Shown: piece by piece, positions 7,031-14,527 of the stretch
Layout: each line of letters opens with the position of its first letter
Position numbering within the stretch: the first letter of the stretch is position 1
DNA from: Myxococcaceae bacterium
Lineage (GTDB): Bacteria > Myxococcota > Myxococcia > Myxococcales > Myxococcaceae
Assembly (NCBI GenBank): GCA_019694595.1
Contig: JAIBBQ010000036.1
Location: forward strand, 1 to 39,943
DNA length: 39,943 nt
Direction: 5' to 3'
Notes under the pieces: model-generated
Seen by the model: only the letters and a program-made list of their open reading frames with translations
What the model was told of the DNA's origin: nothing
Databases searched by the model: none
Made by a program: the position numbers and the translations under genes

Positions 7031-8641
7031 GTGGACGTGGGTGACAGCCTCGAAAGCCTGAAGCGGTTGGAGTCGCTGCGCGCGCAGCTGCCCCCGGCTG
7101 AGCCGGTGAGTACCCGTCACACCCTGCTGTCGCGGCCGACGCGGGAGGTGCTTGCTGGGCCGGTCAATCAAACGCATTCTGCCGCCCTCGTGCTGAAGGA
7201 GCCTTCCCCAACCGAGCCGGTGGCCTTCGGCCGGTACGAGCTGATTCGCCGCATCGGTGCGGGCGGCATGGGTGAGGTCTTCCTGGCGCGCGAGCCGTCG
7301 CCGCTGGGGCCGCGGGCGTGCGTGCTGAAGAAGGTGCTGCCGAGCCTGCAGGAGAACCGGGCCTTCGTGGGGCGCTTCCTCGACGAGGCGCGGGTGGTGG
7401 TGAAGCTCAAGCACCCCAACATCGCGCGCGTGTACGCGATGGGCGACGTGGCGGGGGAGTACTTCCTCACCATGGAGTACGTGCAGGGCAAGACGGTCTC
7501 GCGCTTCATGCGCCGGCTCCGCGAGCGCAAGAAGCAGCTGTCGGTGGGGCTGGCGCTCTTCCTCGGCGAGCGGGTGTGCGAGGGGCTGCAGTACGCGCAC
7601 GACGCGGTGGACGACAACGGCGCGCCGCTGCAGCTGGTGCACCGCGACCTGTCGCCGGCGAACGTGTGCATCAGCTACCGCGGCGAAGTGAAGATCATCG
7701 ACTTCGGCGCCGCGCAGTCGACGCTCAAGGAAGAGCAGACCGCGCCGCGCGTGGTCATCGGCAACCTGACGTACATGGCGCCGGAGCAGGCGAAGAAGCA
7801 GCTCGTCGACCGCCGCGCCGACGTCTACTCGTGCGGCGTGATGCTCTGGGAGCTGCTCGCCTGGCACGCGCTGCCGCAGAAGGGCGACCCCATCGAGCGC
7901 TGGCGCAAGGCCGCCAACCCGTCGTGGGAAGCGCCGTCGCTGTACCACGGCCGCATTCCGCCCGAGGTCGACGCGGTCATCCTGAAGGCGCTCGACAAGG
8001 ACCCGGCGCGCCGCTTCGCGTCTGCCGCCGAGCTCGGCGCGGCGCTCAAGCGGGTGCGCGAGGCGGTGGCGCCGCAGGCGAGCGAGAAGGAACTCGGCAC
8101 GCTGTTGTCGGAGGCCTTCGAGAAGGAGAAGGCGTCGGAAGACGAGGTGCTCCGCGAGAGCATCGGCACGCCCATCGACACCACGCCCACCGACCGCACC
8201 AAGCGGCTCAACTTCGTGCCGCCCACCGCGCTGGCCTTCGAGCACACCGCGGTGCTGGCCGACTTCGTGCCGCCCGACGTCACCCCCGCGGCGAAGCCGC
8301 AGCTCGCCGACGCCGCCGCGCCCACCATTCGCGCCTCGGGCCCTCGCCACGAGGTGACGGTCACCGCGGCGGACGACGGCACCCCGACGCCGTCGGTCGA
8401 CCCGCGCAAGCACCGGGTGAACGAGCGCCGCACCAGCTTCGGCGTCACCTTCCACGAGGCGACCGAGCCGCGCATCGAGCCGTCGCTCATCCAGGAAATC
8501 GAGGCGCTGGAGCCGTACGAGCAGACCGCGCCCGACGCCGAGCGGCCGCCGTCGTACCGCGGCCTGTTCCTGTTCGCGGGGGTGTTCCTCGCCGCCATGG
8601 GCGCCGGCTTCCTCGCCATCTTGCTCTGGGCGAGCCGGTAG
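7031..8641 (+). CDS. Membrane-anchored Ser/Thr protein kinase
   Basis: GTG at 7031 follows a purine-rich AGGGGTGAG; a GTG at 7037 is an alternative start. After a 65-residue N-terminal tail, a Hanks-type kinase domain has GAGGMGEVF (Gly loop, about 76-84), the Lys100/101 pair, HRDLSPANV (204-212) and IDFG (223-226). It also has the GNLTYMAPEQ activation segment. The HRD loop has Ser where Lys is usual (HRDLKP), seen in many myxobacterial kinases; it may be active but should be tested. A roughly 200-residue disordered Thr/Pro/Asp-rich region follows, and a single C-terminal helix (GLFLFAGVFLAAMGAGFLAILLW) anchors it with nearly no exterior domain. It is monocistronic, and its targets are unknown. 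Confidence 0.9.
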   Translation: MDVGDSLESLKRLESLRAQLPPAEPVSTRHTLLSRPTREVLAGPVNQTHSAALVLKEPSPTEPVAFGRYELIRRIGAGGMGEVFLAREPSPLGPRACVLKKVLPSLQENRAFVGRFLDEARVVVKLKHPNIARVYAMGDVAGEYFLTMEYVQGKTVSRFMRRLRERKKQLSVGLALFLGERVCEGLQYAHDAVDDNGAPLQLVHRDLSPANVCISYRGEVKIIDFGAAQSTLKEEQTAPRVVIGNLTYMAPEQAKKQLVDRRADVYSCGVMLWELLAWHALPQKGDPIERWRKAANPSWEAPSLYHGRIPPEVDAVILKALDKDPARRFASAAELGAALKRVREAVAPQASEKELGTLLSEAFEKEKASEDEVLRESIGTPIDTTPTDRTKRLNFVPPTALAFEHTAVLADFVPPDVTPAAKPQLADAAAPTIRASGPRHEVTVTAADDGTPTPSVDPRKHRVNERRTSFGVTFHEATEPRIEPSLIQEIEALEPYEQTAPDAERPPSYRGLFLFAGVFLAAMGAGFLAILLWASR

Positions 8642-8795
8642 CCTTTCGTTTCCGGGAAGGCCGCGAGGGTGCGGCGTGCACCCACCTGCTGATCCGAGGC
8701 ATGCTTCTGGCTTCCTGTCGCGAAGGCCGGGGGCGGCGCGTGCGCAAGCCCCGACAGACACTCGAAGCCGCTGTCGTTTTCTTGGAGGGAGCACC

Positions 8796-10829
8796 GTGAA
8801 AAACCGAGTCCTCGGGGCGTTGGTGAGCGCTGCACTGCTGGGAGTGACGGGGTGCGCCAAGCAAGCGCCGTCGTACGGGACCGGTTCGGGCAGCCTGGGC
8901 ATCAGCCGGGACGACGCCTTCCTCTACGCCGCGGACACCGACAGCAACCAGCTGCTGGTCATCGACTCGACCACCGACGCGCTGGTGGCCAAGGTGGCGG
9001 TGGGCGAGAGCCCGGAGAAGGTGCTGGTGGGCACCGACGACACCGTCTTCGTCACCAACGCGCGGTCGCGCAGCGTCTCCGTGGTGCGCCGCGGAGACTG
9101 GAAGGAAGCGGCGCGCATTCCCGTGGGCGTGGAGCCCAAGGGCCTCGGCCTCTCGGTCGACGGCAAGACGTTGCTGGTGGTGTCCGCCACCGCGCTCGAC
9201 CGGCCCGACGTGGGCACGCTGACCGCGGTCGACACCCAGACCTTGTCGCCGCAGTGGGAAGTCGCGGTCGGCAACGAGCCCCGCGCGGTGGGCGTCATCG
9301 GCGACCGCGCCTACGTCTCGCTCGGCAAGCAGGGCGAGCTGGTGCAGGTGGACCTCCGGTCGCACCAGGTCATCTCCGCCTCGAGCGGCCTGCGCGCGCA
9401 GCTCAACCGGCCGTCGAAGGTGCAGAACGACTGCCCGAACTGCGGCCAGCCCCCGACCCCCGAGCCGGGCCCGGGCTTCAACGGCATCGCCGACCTGGAG
9501 CCGCGCGGCATGGAGGCCATCGCGGTCTCGCCCGACGGTACCCAGGTGCTGGCGACCGGCGTGCTGGCGAGTGACGCGGTGCTGAACTCCGGCACCACGG
9601 TGGCGGTCGAGCAGTGCGTGGGCCCCGACTGCCCCATCGACCAGCCCGTTCCTCCGGACACCGGCAAGGGCGGCGACGGCTACGGCGGCGGCAGCTGCGG
9701 CTCCAACTCGGTGGCCTCCCCTGCCCTGCTCACCTTCTCGGCCGAGGGCGCGCCGCTGGTCGACGACCACTTCAGCTGCGGCTTCGACGGCGAAGGCAAG
9801 GACCACCCGTCCACCGTCATCGCCTCGGGCCGCCCGGACATGCCGGTGCAGGGCCCGGTCGCGGCGGTCATCGACCCGTCGGGCCGCTTCGCCTTCATCG
9901 CCAACCGGGAGACCGACAACGTCTCGGTGCTGTCGATGACCCGCGGCGGCGTGCAGGCCACCAAGGACAACTTCGGCAACGCCGCGGGCGGCCCGGTGAA
10001 GCTCGAGGTGCTGGTGGGCTCCGGCCCCACGGGCATCGCGCTCAGCCACGACGGCACCCGCGCGTGGACCTACAACCTCTTCGACCACTCGGTGACGCGC
10101 CTGGAGTCGAAGGACGGGCAGGTCCGCCCGGTGGCCACCACCCGCATGGTCGACGACGTGCTGCCGGCCGACGTGGCGGCGGGCCGCAAGCTCTTCTTCA
10201 GCGCCGTCGACGCGCGCATGAACAACCCGGGCGTGGGCATCAGCTGCAACAGCTGCCACCCCGACGCGCGGGAAGACGGCCACGTGTGGAACTTCACCGC
10301 GGGGCCGCGCCAGACGCCGTCGCTCGCGGGCCGGCACCTGCTCGACACCGCGCCGTTCCACTGGGGCGGCGAGTTCGCCACCTTGACCGACTTCATGAGC
10401 CACACGGTGCAGCGCCGCATGGGCGGCTCGGGCGTCTCCAGCGCGATGGAAGGCCAGCTCAAGGCGTTCCTCTCGCAGGTGAAGCTGCCCGACAACCCGA
10501 TGAAGACCGACACGCTCACCCCGGCGCAGGCGCGCGGGGCGCTGGTCTTCACCAGGGCGCAGTGCCACACCTGCCATGCGGGTGAGAACCTCACCGACAA
10601 CCGCAACGCCGACGTCGGCACGCTGGTGAAGGGCGACGCGCTGCCCAAGGGCCTCAACACGCCGTCGCTGCTGGGCCTCTCGCGCACCGGTCCCTACCTC
10701 CACGACGGCAGCGCGGCGTCGCTCAAGGCGCGCATCCTCCAGGGGCAAGACGGCAACCGCCACGGCCTCACCGCCGACCTGAGCGGCCAGGACGTCGACG
10801 ACCTGGTGGCGTACCTGCAGACGAAGTGA
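8796..10829 (+). CDS. Lipoprotein: beta-propeller fused to di-heme cytochrome c
   Basis: GTG at 8796 follows GGAGG and starts a lipoprotein signal (lipobox GVTGC, Cys20). Residues of about 30-440 contain repeated strands such as DDAFLYAADTDSNQLLVID and GRFAFIANRETDNVSVLS, typical of YVTN/NHL-like propellers. A Cys/Gly-rich insert sits near 210-320. Two heme c motifs follow, CNSCH (484-488) and CHTCH (590-594), in a MauG/cytochrome-c-peroxidase-like segment (PSLLGLSRTGPYLHDGS). The protein is therefore an envelope redox protein, probably periplasmic-facing or exposed on the outer membrane. A role in peroxide handling, electron transfer or cofactor maturation is possible. Partners are not visible in the window. 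Confidence 0.85.
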   Translation: MKNRVLGALVSAALLGVTGCAKQAPSYGTGSGSLGISRDDAFLYAADTDSNQLLVIDSTTDALVAKVAVGESPEKVLVGTDDTVFVTNARSRSVSVVRRGDWKEAARIPVGVEPKGLGLSVDGKTLLVVSATALDRPDVGTLTAVDTQTLSPQWEVAVGNEPRAVGVIGDRAYVSLGKQGELVQVDLRSHQVISASSGLRAQLNRPSKVQNDCPNCGQPPTPEPGPGFNGIADLEPRGMEAIAVSPDGTQVLATGVLASDAVLNSGTTVAVEQCVGPDCPIDQPVPPDTGKGGDGYGGGSCGSNSVASPALLTFSAEGAPLVDDHFSCGFDGEGKDHPSTVIASGRPDMPVQGPVAAVIDPSGRFAFIANRETDNVSVLSMTRGGVQATKDNFGNAAGGPVKLEVLVGSGPTGIALSHDGTRAWTYNLFDHSVTRLESKDGQVRPVATTRMVDDVLPADVAAGRKLFFSAVDARMNNPGVGISCNSCHPDAREDGHVWNFTAGPRQTPSLAGRHLLDTAPFHWGGEFATLTDFMSHTVQRRMGGSGVSSAMEGQLKAFLSQVKLPDNPMKTDTLTPAQARGALVFTRAQCHTCHAGENLTDNRNADVGTLVKGDALPKGLNTPSLLGLSRTGPYLHDGSAASLKARILQGQDGNRHGLTADLSGQDVDDLVAYLQTK

Positions 10830-10831
10830 CG

Positions 10832-10877
10832 CGGGGCTTCGCCCCGAGGCTGGCCGGAGGGCGCTAAGCTCTCCGGC
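10832..10877 (+). promoter_or_regulatory. Two adjacent hairpins before the coiled-coil gene
   Basis: CGGGGC-TTC-GCCCCG (10832-10846) follows the cytochrome stop codon and lacks a T-run. GCCGGAG (10853-10859) pairs with CTCCGGC (10871-10877), just before the ATG at 10882. No Shine-Dalgarno is visible in between. They may attenuate read-through or shape a short leader. Confidence 0.35.
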
Positions 10878-10881
10878 TTCG

Positions 10882-11481
10882 ATGACCAAGCGCTCCAAGT
10901 CCACCGGCACGCACGACCTGCTGCCGTTCGAGCTCGACGTGGACCTCGCGGCGGTGACGGCCGACGAGGATGCCGACGGCGAGTCCCCCGGTGTCTCCCA
11001 GCTCGCGCACCTGCGCACGCTGAGCAAGGTCGAGCTCTCGTCGCTCAAGGAGGCCTTCGGCCGCTCGAGGGACGCGGAGTCCTTCCGGCCGCTCGCCGAG
11101 GCGTACCTGGACCTCATCCGCTTCCTCGACGCGCTGGTGGTGGGCTCGGGCAAGGGCAAGGGGCGCAACGCGCTCACCGCGCTGCACCAGATGAGCGGCG
11201 GCAAGGGCCCCGGGCGGTGGATCATCACCCGCCTGCAGGAAGCGCTCGGCCGCGGCAACACCGCCTCGGCCCGCGGCGGCGCCGACCCGCGCCTCATCAA
11301 CAAGCTGGAAGAGACCGAGCAGACCGTCGCCGCGCTCCGCCGCCAGCTCGCCGAGCAGACGGTGGCGATGAGCGACGCGGAGGCGAAGCTGCGCAGCGCC
11401 GAGAAGGAGCGCGACGCCACGCGCAAGGCGATGGAGCGGCTCACCGAGCAGCTGGTGCATTCGCGCAGCCAGCGGCGTTGA
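10882..11481 (+). CDS. Cytosolic coiled-coil hypothetical protein
   Basis: The 199-residue product has an acidic N-terminus (DVDLAAVTADEDADGE) and a compact helical middle around residues 40-105 (ELSSLKEAFGRSRDAESFRPL onwards). It ends in a coiled coil (LEETEQTVAALRRQLAEQ to the Arg-rich end). No signal peptide or membrane segment is present. The ATG at 10882 lacks a clear ribosome-binding sequence, and TAAGCT lies 11 bases upstream, so a very short leader is possible. A hairpin terminator candidate follows. No family is recognised. It faces bacM tail to tail, but no functional link is evident. Confidence 0.75.
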   Translation: MTKRSKSTGTHDLLPFELDVDLAAVTADEDADGESPGVSQLAHLRTLSKVELSSLKEAFGRSRDAESFRPLAEAYLDLIRFLDALVVGSGKGKGRNALTALHQMSGGKGPGRWIITRLQEALGRGNTASARGGADPRLINKLEETEQTVAALRRQLAEQTVAMSDAEAKLRSAEKERDATRKAMERLTEQLVHSRSQRR

Positions 11482-11525
11482 AGCCCCGCCCAAGCCGGCC
11501 CGGTCCAGCTGAGATTGCGGAAAGA

Positions 11526-11556
11526 ACGACAAAGGGCCGAAATGACCCTTTGTTGT
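11526..11556. terminator. Hairpin between convergent genes
   Basis: ACAAAGGG (11529-11536) pairs with CCCTTTGT (11546-11553) and the stem extends with outer A-T and C-G pairs around a G-T wobble. The right arm is T-rich. It lies between the convergent coiled-coil gene and bacM. It is probably a terminator for the plus strand; use in both directions is possible. Confidence 0.5.
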
Positions 11557-11619
11557 GGCTCTTGAACTTCGTGGGGCCCGGCGGGGTGGCCGGGCGTGGT
11601 GCTGCCCTGCCCTGCCCGG

Positions 11620-12081
11620 CTACTTGACCGGAGCGGCGGCGGGCGCAGCGGCGGGCGCGCCGGACGCCTTGGACAGGTTCTCCATCTTCGAGGTGCCTTC
11701 GAAGATGACGCCCTTGTCCATGGAGAGCGCGGGGGTCTCGATGCTGCCCTTCACCCGGGCGGGCGGGTGCAGCTCGACGAGGCCGGTGGCCTTGATGTTC
11801 CCTTCCACCGTGCCGTGAATGATGACGGTGCCGGCCTGGATCTCGGCCATCACCTTGGCGCCTTCGCCGATGACCAGCACGTCCTTGGTGGCGATCTGCC
11901 CCGAGTACTTGCCGTCGATGCGGACCTGGCCTTCGAAGGACAGCTTGCCTTCGAACTCACTGCCCTTGCCCAGCAAGGTGTGCACGTCTCCTGCCCGAGT
12001 CGACACGGTGCTCTCCTCTCGCCTGGCCGTGGTGGCCGGCGCGTCTTTCTTCTCGTTCTTCTCGTTGCCGAACAAAGCCAT
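11620..12081 (-). CDS. bacM: Bactofilin, BacM-like
   Basis: The 153-residue protein has a charged, disordered N-terminus (about 34 residues). A right-handed beta-helix core follows (about 35-130) with repeats such as GKLSFEGQVRIDGKYSGQI and GTVIIHGTVEGNIKATG, the bactofilin (DUF583) pattern. An Ala/Pro-rich tail ends it. Bactofilins polymerise without nucleotides into cytoskeletal filaments. In Myxococcus xanthus, bacM lies next to parB, as here, and supports rod shape; its N-terminus is processed. The gene begins 10 bp after the parB stop, so it probably belongs to the parAB operon. The symbol is chosen on family plus context. Confidence 0.9.
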   Translation of the reverse strand: MALFGNEKNEKKDAPATTARREESTVSTRAGDVHTLLGKGSEFEGKLSFEGQVRIDGKYSGQIATKDVLVIGEGAKVMAEIQAGTVIIHGTVEGNIKATGLVELHPPARVKGSIETPALSMDKGVIFEGTSKMENLSKASGAPAAAPAAAPVK

Positions 12082-12091
12082 GTTTCAGCCC

Positions 12092-12952
12092 CTACCGGCG
12101 GATGAGCTTCACGATGCGGTCCAGGTCCTCATAGCTGAAGTAGTCGACTTCGAGGGTGCCCTTTCCGCTCGACCGCTGAATCAGCCGCACCTTGGTGCCC
12201 AGCCGCCGCTGGAGGTCCTCGACGAGCTGGCGGGCCTCGGCGCTCTGCTTGGCCTCGGTCTTCTTCGGCTTCGCCGCCGGGCGGCCTTCCTTCACCTTCG
12301 CTTCCAGCGCGCGCACCGACAGCCCGTCCTTCACCGCCTCGCGCGCCAGGGCCACCATGTCCGACTGGCGGCCGGCACCCAGGAGCGTGCGGGCGTGGCC
12401 CATGTCGAGCTCGCCGGCCTCGAGCAGCTGCTTCACCTCGGGCGGCAGGCCGAGCAGGCGCAGCGCGTTGGCGACGGTGGAGCGTTCCTTGCCCACGCGC
12501 TCGGCGACCTGCTCCTGGGTCCAGCGGCGCTCCTCGACGAGCCGGCGGTAGCCTTCGGCCTCTTCCAGCGGGCTCAGGTCGCTGCGCTGGAGGTTCTCGA
12601 CCAGCGCGAGCTCGAAGGCCTCGGCGTCGGACGCCTCGCGCACCACCACCGGCAGCTCGGTGAGGCCGGCGCGCTGGGCCGCCCGCCAGCGGCGCTCGCC
12701 GGCGATGATGCGGTAGCCCTTGCCGTCGCGGCGCACCAGCACCGGCTGCAGGAGCCCCTGGGTCTTGATGCTGGAAGCCAGCTCCTCGAGGAGCGTCTCG
12801 TCGAAGTGGCGGCGGGGCTGATCCGGATCCGCGGCGATCTGATCCACCGGGACGCGGGTGACGCCGCCGCGCACCTCGGGCTGCCGGGTGAGCCGCAGCA
12901 GGTCTTCCATCGGGCGGCCGAGCGAACGGCGCGCGTCGCGGGGCGTGCTCAC
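12092..12952 (-). CDS. parB: Chromosome partitioning protein ParB
   Basis: GTG start overlaps the parA stop by 4 bases (GTGA), a sign of translational coupling. The 286-residue product has the ParB/Srx CTP-binding N-domain with GERRWRA (box II, about 85-91). ENLQRSDLSPLEEAEGYRRL and the helix-turn-helix region around TQEQVAERVGKERSTVANALRLL (DNA binding) follow. A C-terminal dimerisation end completes it. ParB binds parS sites, spreads as a CTP-dependent sliding clamp and drives origin segregation with ParA. Three parS-type sites lie 1-4 kb upstream. Length and motifs are normal for the family. Confidence 0.96.
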   Translation of the reverse strand: MSTPRDARRSLGRPMEDLLRLTRQPEVRGGVTRVPVDQIAADPDQPRRHFDETLLEELASSIKTQGLLQPVLVRRDGKGYRIIAGERRWRAAQRAGLTELPVVVREASDAEAFELALVENLQRSDLSPLEEAEGYRRLVEERRWTQEQVAERVGKERSTVANALRLLGLPPEVKQLLEAGELDMGHARTLLGAGRQSDMVALAREAVKDGLSVRALEAKVKEGRPAAKPKKTEAKQSAEARQLVEDLQRRLGTKVRLIQRSSGKGTLEVDYFSYEDLDRIVKLIRR

Positions 12953-13761
12953 CGGGCCCTCCGCTCACTGACACCACTCGCCTTGCGGCGCAGCTTGCCC
13001 TTGCGGCGCTTGAGCAGCTCCTGCGCGAGCGAGAGGTACGCCTCGGCGCCCTTGGAGGTGATGTCGTAGAGCAGCACCGGCTTGCCGAACGACGGGCTCT
13101 CGGCGAGCCGCACGTTGCGCGGCACCACGGTCTGCAGCACCAGGTCGGGGAACACGCGCCGCACTTCCTCGGCCACCTGGTGGCTGATGTTCGCGCGCGG
13201 GTCGAACATGGTGAGCACGATGCCGTCGATGGCCAGGTCGGGGTTCAGGCCCTCGCGCGCCAGCTCGATGGTGCTCATCAGCTGCGCGAGGCCTTCCATC
13301 GCGTAGTACTCGCACTGCAGCGGGACCAGCACCGCGTCGGCCGCCGCGAGCGCATTGAGCGTCAGGAGCCCGAGCGACGGCGGGCAGTCGATGAGAATGG
13401 AGTCGTACTCGTCGCGCAGCGGCGCCAGCGCCTGCTTGAGCCGCAGCTGGGGGTCCTCGGCGCCCACCAGCGACAGCTCGGCGGAGGTGAGCTCGGGCGT
13501 CGCAGGCACCACGTCGAGAAAGGTGAGCCCGGTGGGGTGGACCAGCTCCTTCATCGGCCGGCCGTCGAGCAGGGCCTCCAGCACGCTGCCGTGGAGCAGG
13601 TTCCGGGTCAGCCCCAGGCCGCTGCCGGCGTTGCCTTGCGGGTCCAGGTCGACCAGCAGCGTCTTGCGCTCGCTGGCGGCGAGGCTGGCGGCCAGGTTGA
13701 TGGCGGTGGTCGTCTTGCCGACGCCACCTTTCTGGTTCGAGATGCAGAGGATTCGGCCCAT
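12949..13761 (-). CDS. parA: Chromosome partitioning ATPase ParA
   Basis: ATG at 13761 gives a 270-residue ParA/Soj. The deviant Walker A KGGVGKT (residues 11-17) with its signature Lys, the DLDPQGN segment and the Walker B LIDCPPSLG are all intact. ParA-ATP dimers bind DNA nonspecifically and are released by ParB, moving the origin region. It is first of the parA-parB-bacM unit. A parS site (13828-13843) lies 67 bp upstream of its start. The C-terminus is unusually basic (KRRKGKLRRK), which may help DNA binding. Confidence 0.96.
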   Translation of the reverse strand: MGRILCISNQKGGVGKTTTAINLAASLAASERKTLLVDLDPQGNAGSGLGLTRNLLHGSVLEALLDGRPMKELVHPTGLTFLDVVPATPELTSAELSLVGAEDPQLRLKQALAPLRDEYDSILIDCPPSLGLLTLNALAAADAVLVPLQCEYYAMEGLAQLMSTIELAREGLNPDLAIDGIVLTMFDPRANISHQVAEEVRRVFPDLVLQTVVPRNVRLAESPSFGKPVLLYDITSKGAEAYLSLAQELLKRRKGKLRRKASGVSERRAR

Positions 13762-13827
13762 GGGGCAGGGGACTTAGGTCCGAAAGCCCCTGGAATGCCA
13801 GCCGATTGGGGCCCTTCGCTGCAGGCC

Positions 13828-13843
13828 TGTTCCACGTGGAACA
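13828..13843. promoter_or_regulatory. parS: parS site 1
   Basis: The perfect 16-bp palindrome TGTTCCACGTGGAACA matches the parS consensus of myxobacteria. It is intergenic, between rsmG and parA, so bound ParB could also repress parA-parB-bacM. Confidence 0.92.
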
Positions 13844-13855
13844 CGTCTGAAGGCG

Positions 13856-14527
13856 TCAAGCCCGGTGGAAGACCGCCGCCGCCCGCTCGGCGCGGGACAC
13901 CGGCAGCAGGTAGGTGCGCAGGGCGCTCAGCCGGTAGCCCTTCGCCGCGGCCAGCGCCTCCAGGTCGGCCCGGTCGGGGTGGCGGCCCAGCATGGCGAGC
14001 ACCGCGCCCCCGGGCGCCAGGTAGGGGGTGGCGAGCTCGAGCAGCCCGGCGGGCTCGGTGAAGGCCCGGGCGACCACCAGCCCCGCGAGGCCGAGGCCTT
14101 CCTTCTCCGGGCGCCCCTCGGCGTGGAGGTGCCGGGCCTTCACCCGGGGAGCGAGCCCCAGCACGGCCACCGCGGCCTTCACGAAGGCCACCTTCTTGGC
14201 GACCGCGTCCACCAGGGTGGCCTCCAGGGTGGGGATCGCCAGGGCCAGGGGAATGCCGGGCAGGCCGGCGCCGGTGCCCAGGTCGAGCAGGGGCCCCTGG
14301 GCAGCCCGGACCTCGGGGAGCACCGCCAGGGCATCGACCAGGTGCTTCTCGATGGCCTCCCTGGGCTCGGTGATGGCCGTCAGGTTGACCTTCTGGTTCC
14401 ACTTGAGCAGCTCGCCGAGGTACCGCAGCAGGCCCTGGCGGACCGCCTCGGGGAGGCTCGAGCCCAGCGCGGCGAGGCCCGCCTCGAGGGCGGCGTTCTC
14501 CACAGGGCCATCGGGTGCGAAGGACAC
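13856..14527 (-). CDS. rsmG: 16S rRNA (guanine-N7) methyltransferase RsmG
   Basis: GTG start at 14527 shares one base with the mnmG stop (TAGTG). The 223-residue product has the GidB pattern: WNQKVNLTAITEP (about 43-55), the SAM-binding LDLGTGAGLPGIP (81-93), and VDAVAKKVAFV. RsmG methylates G527 of 16S rRNA (E. coli numbering). It is located between mnmG and parA in many origin regions, as here. The fold is cytosolic with no oddities. Confidence 0.95.
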   Translation of the reverse strand: MSFAPDGPVENAALEAGLAALGSSLPEAVRQGLLRYLGELLKWNQKVNLTAITEPREAIEKHLVDALAVLPEVRAAQGPLLDLGTGAGLPGIPLALAIPTLEATLVDAVAKKVAFVKAAVAVLGLAPRVKARHLHAEGRPEKEGLGLAGLVVARAFTEPAGLLELATPYLAPGGAVLAMLGRHPDRADLEALAAAKGYRLSALRTYLLPVSRAERAAAVFHRA

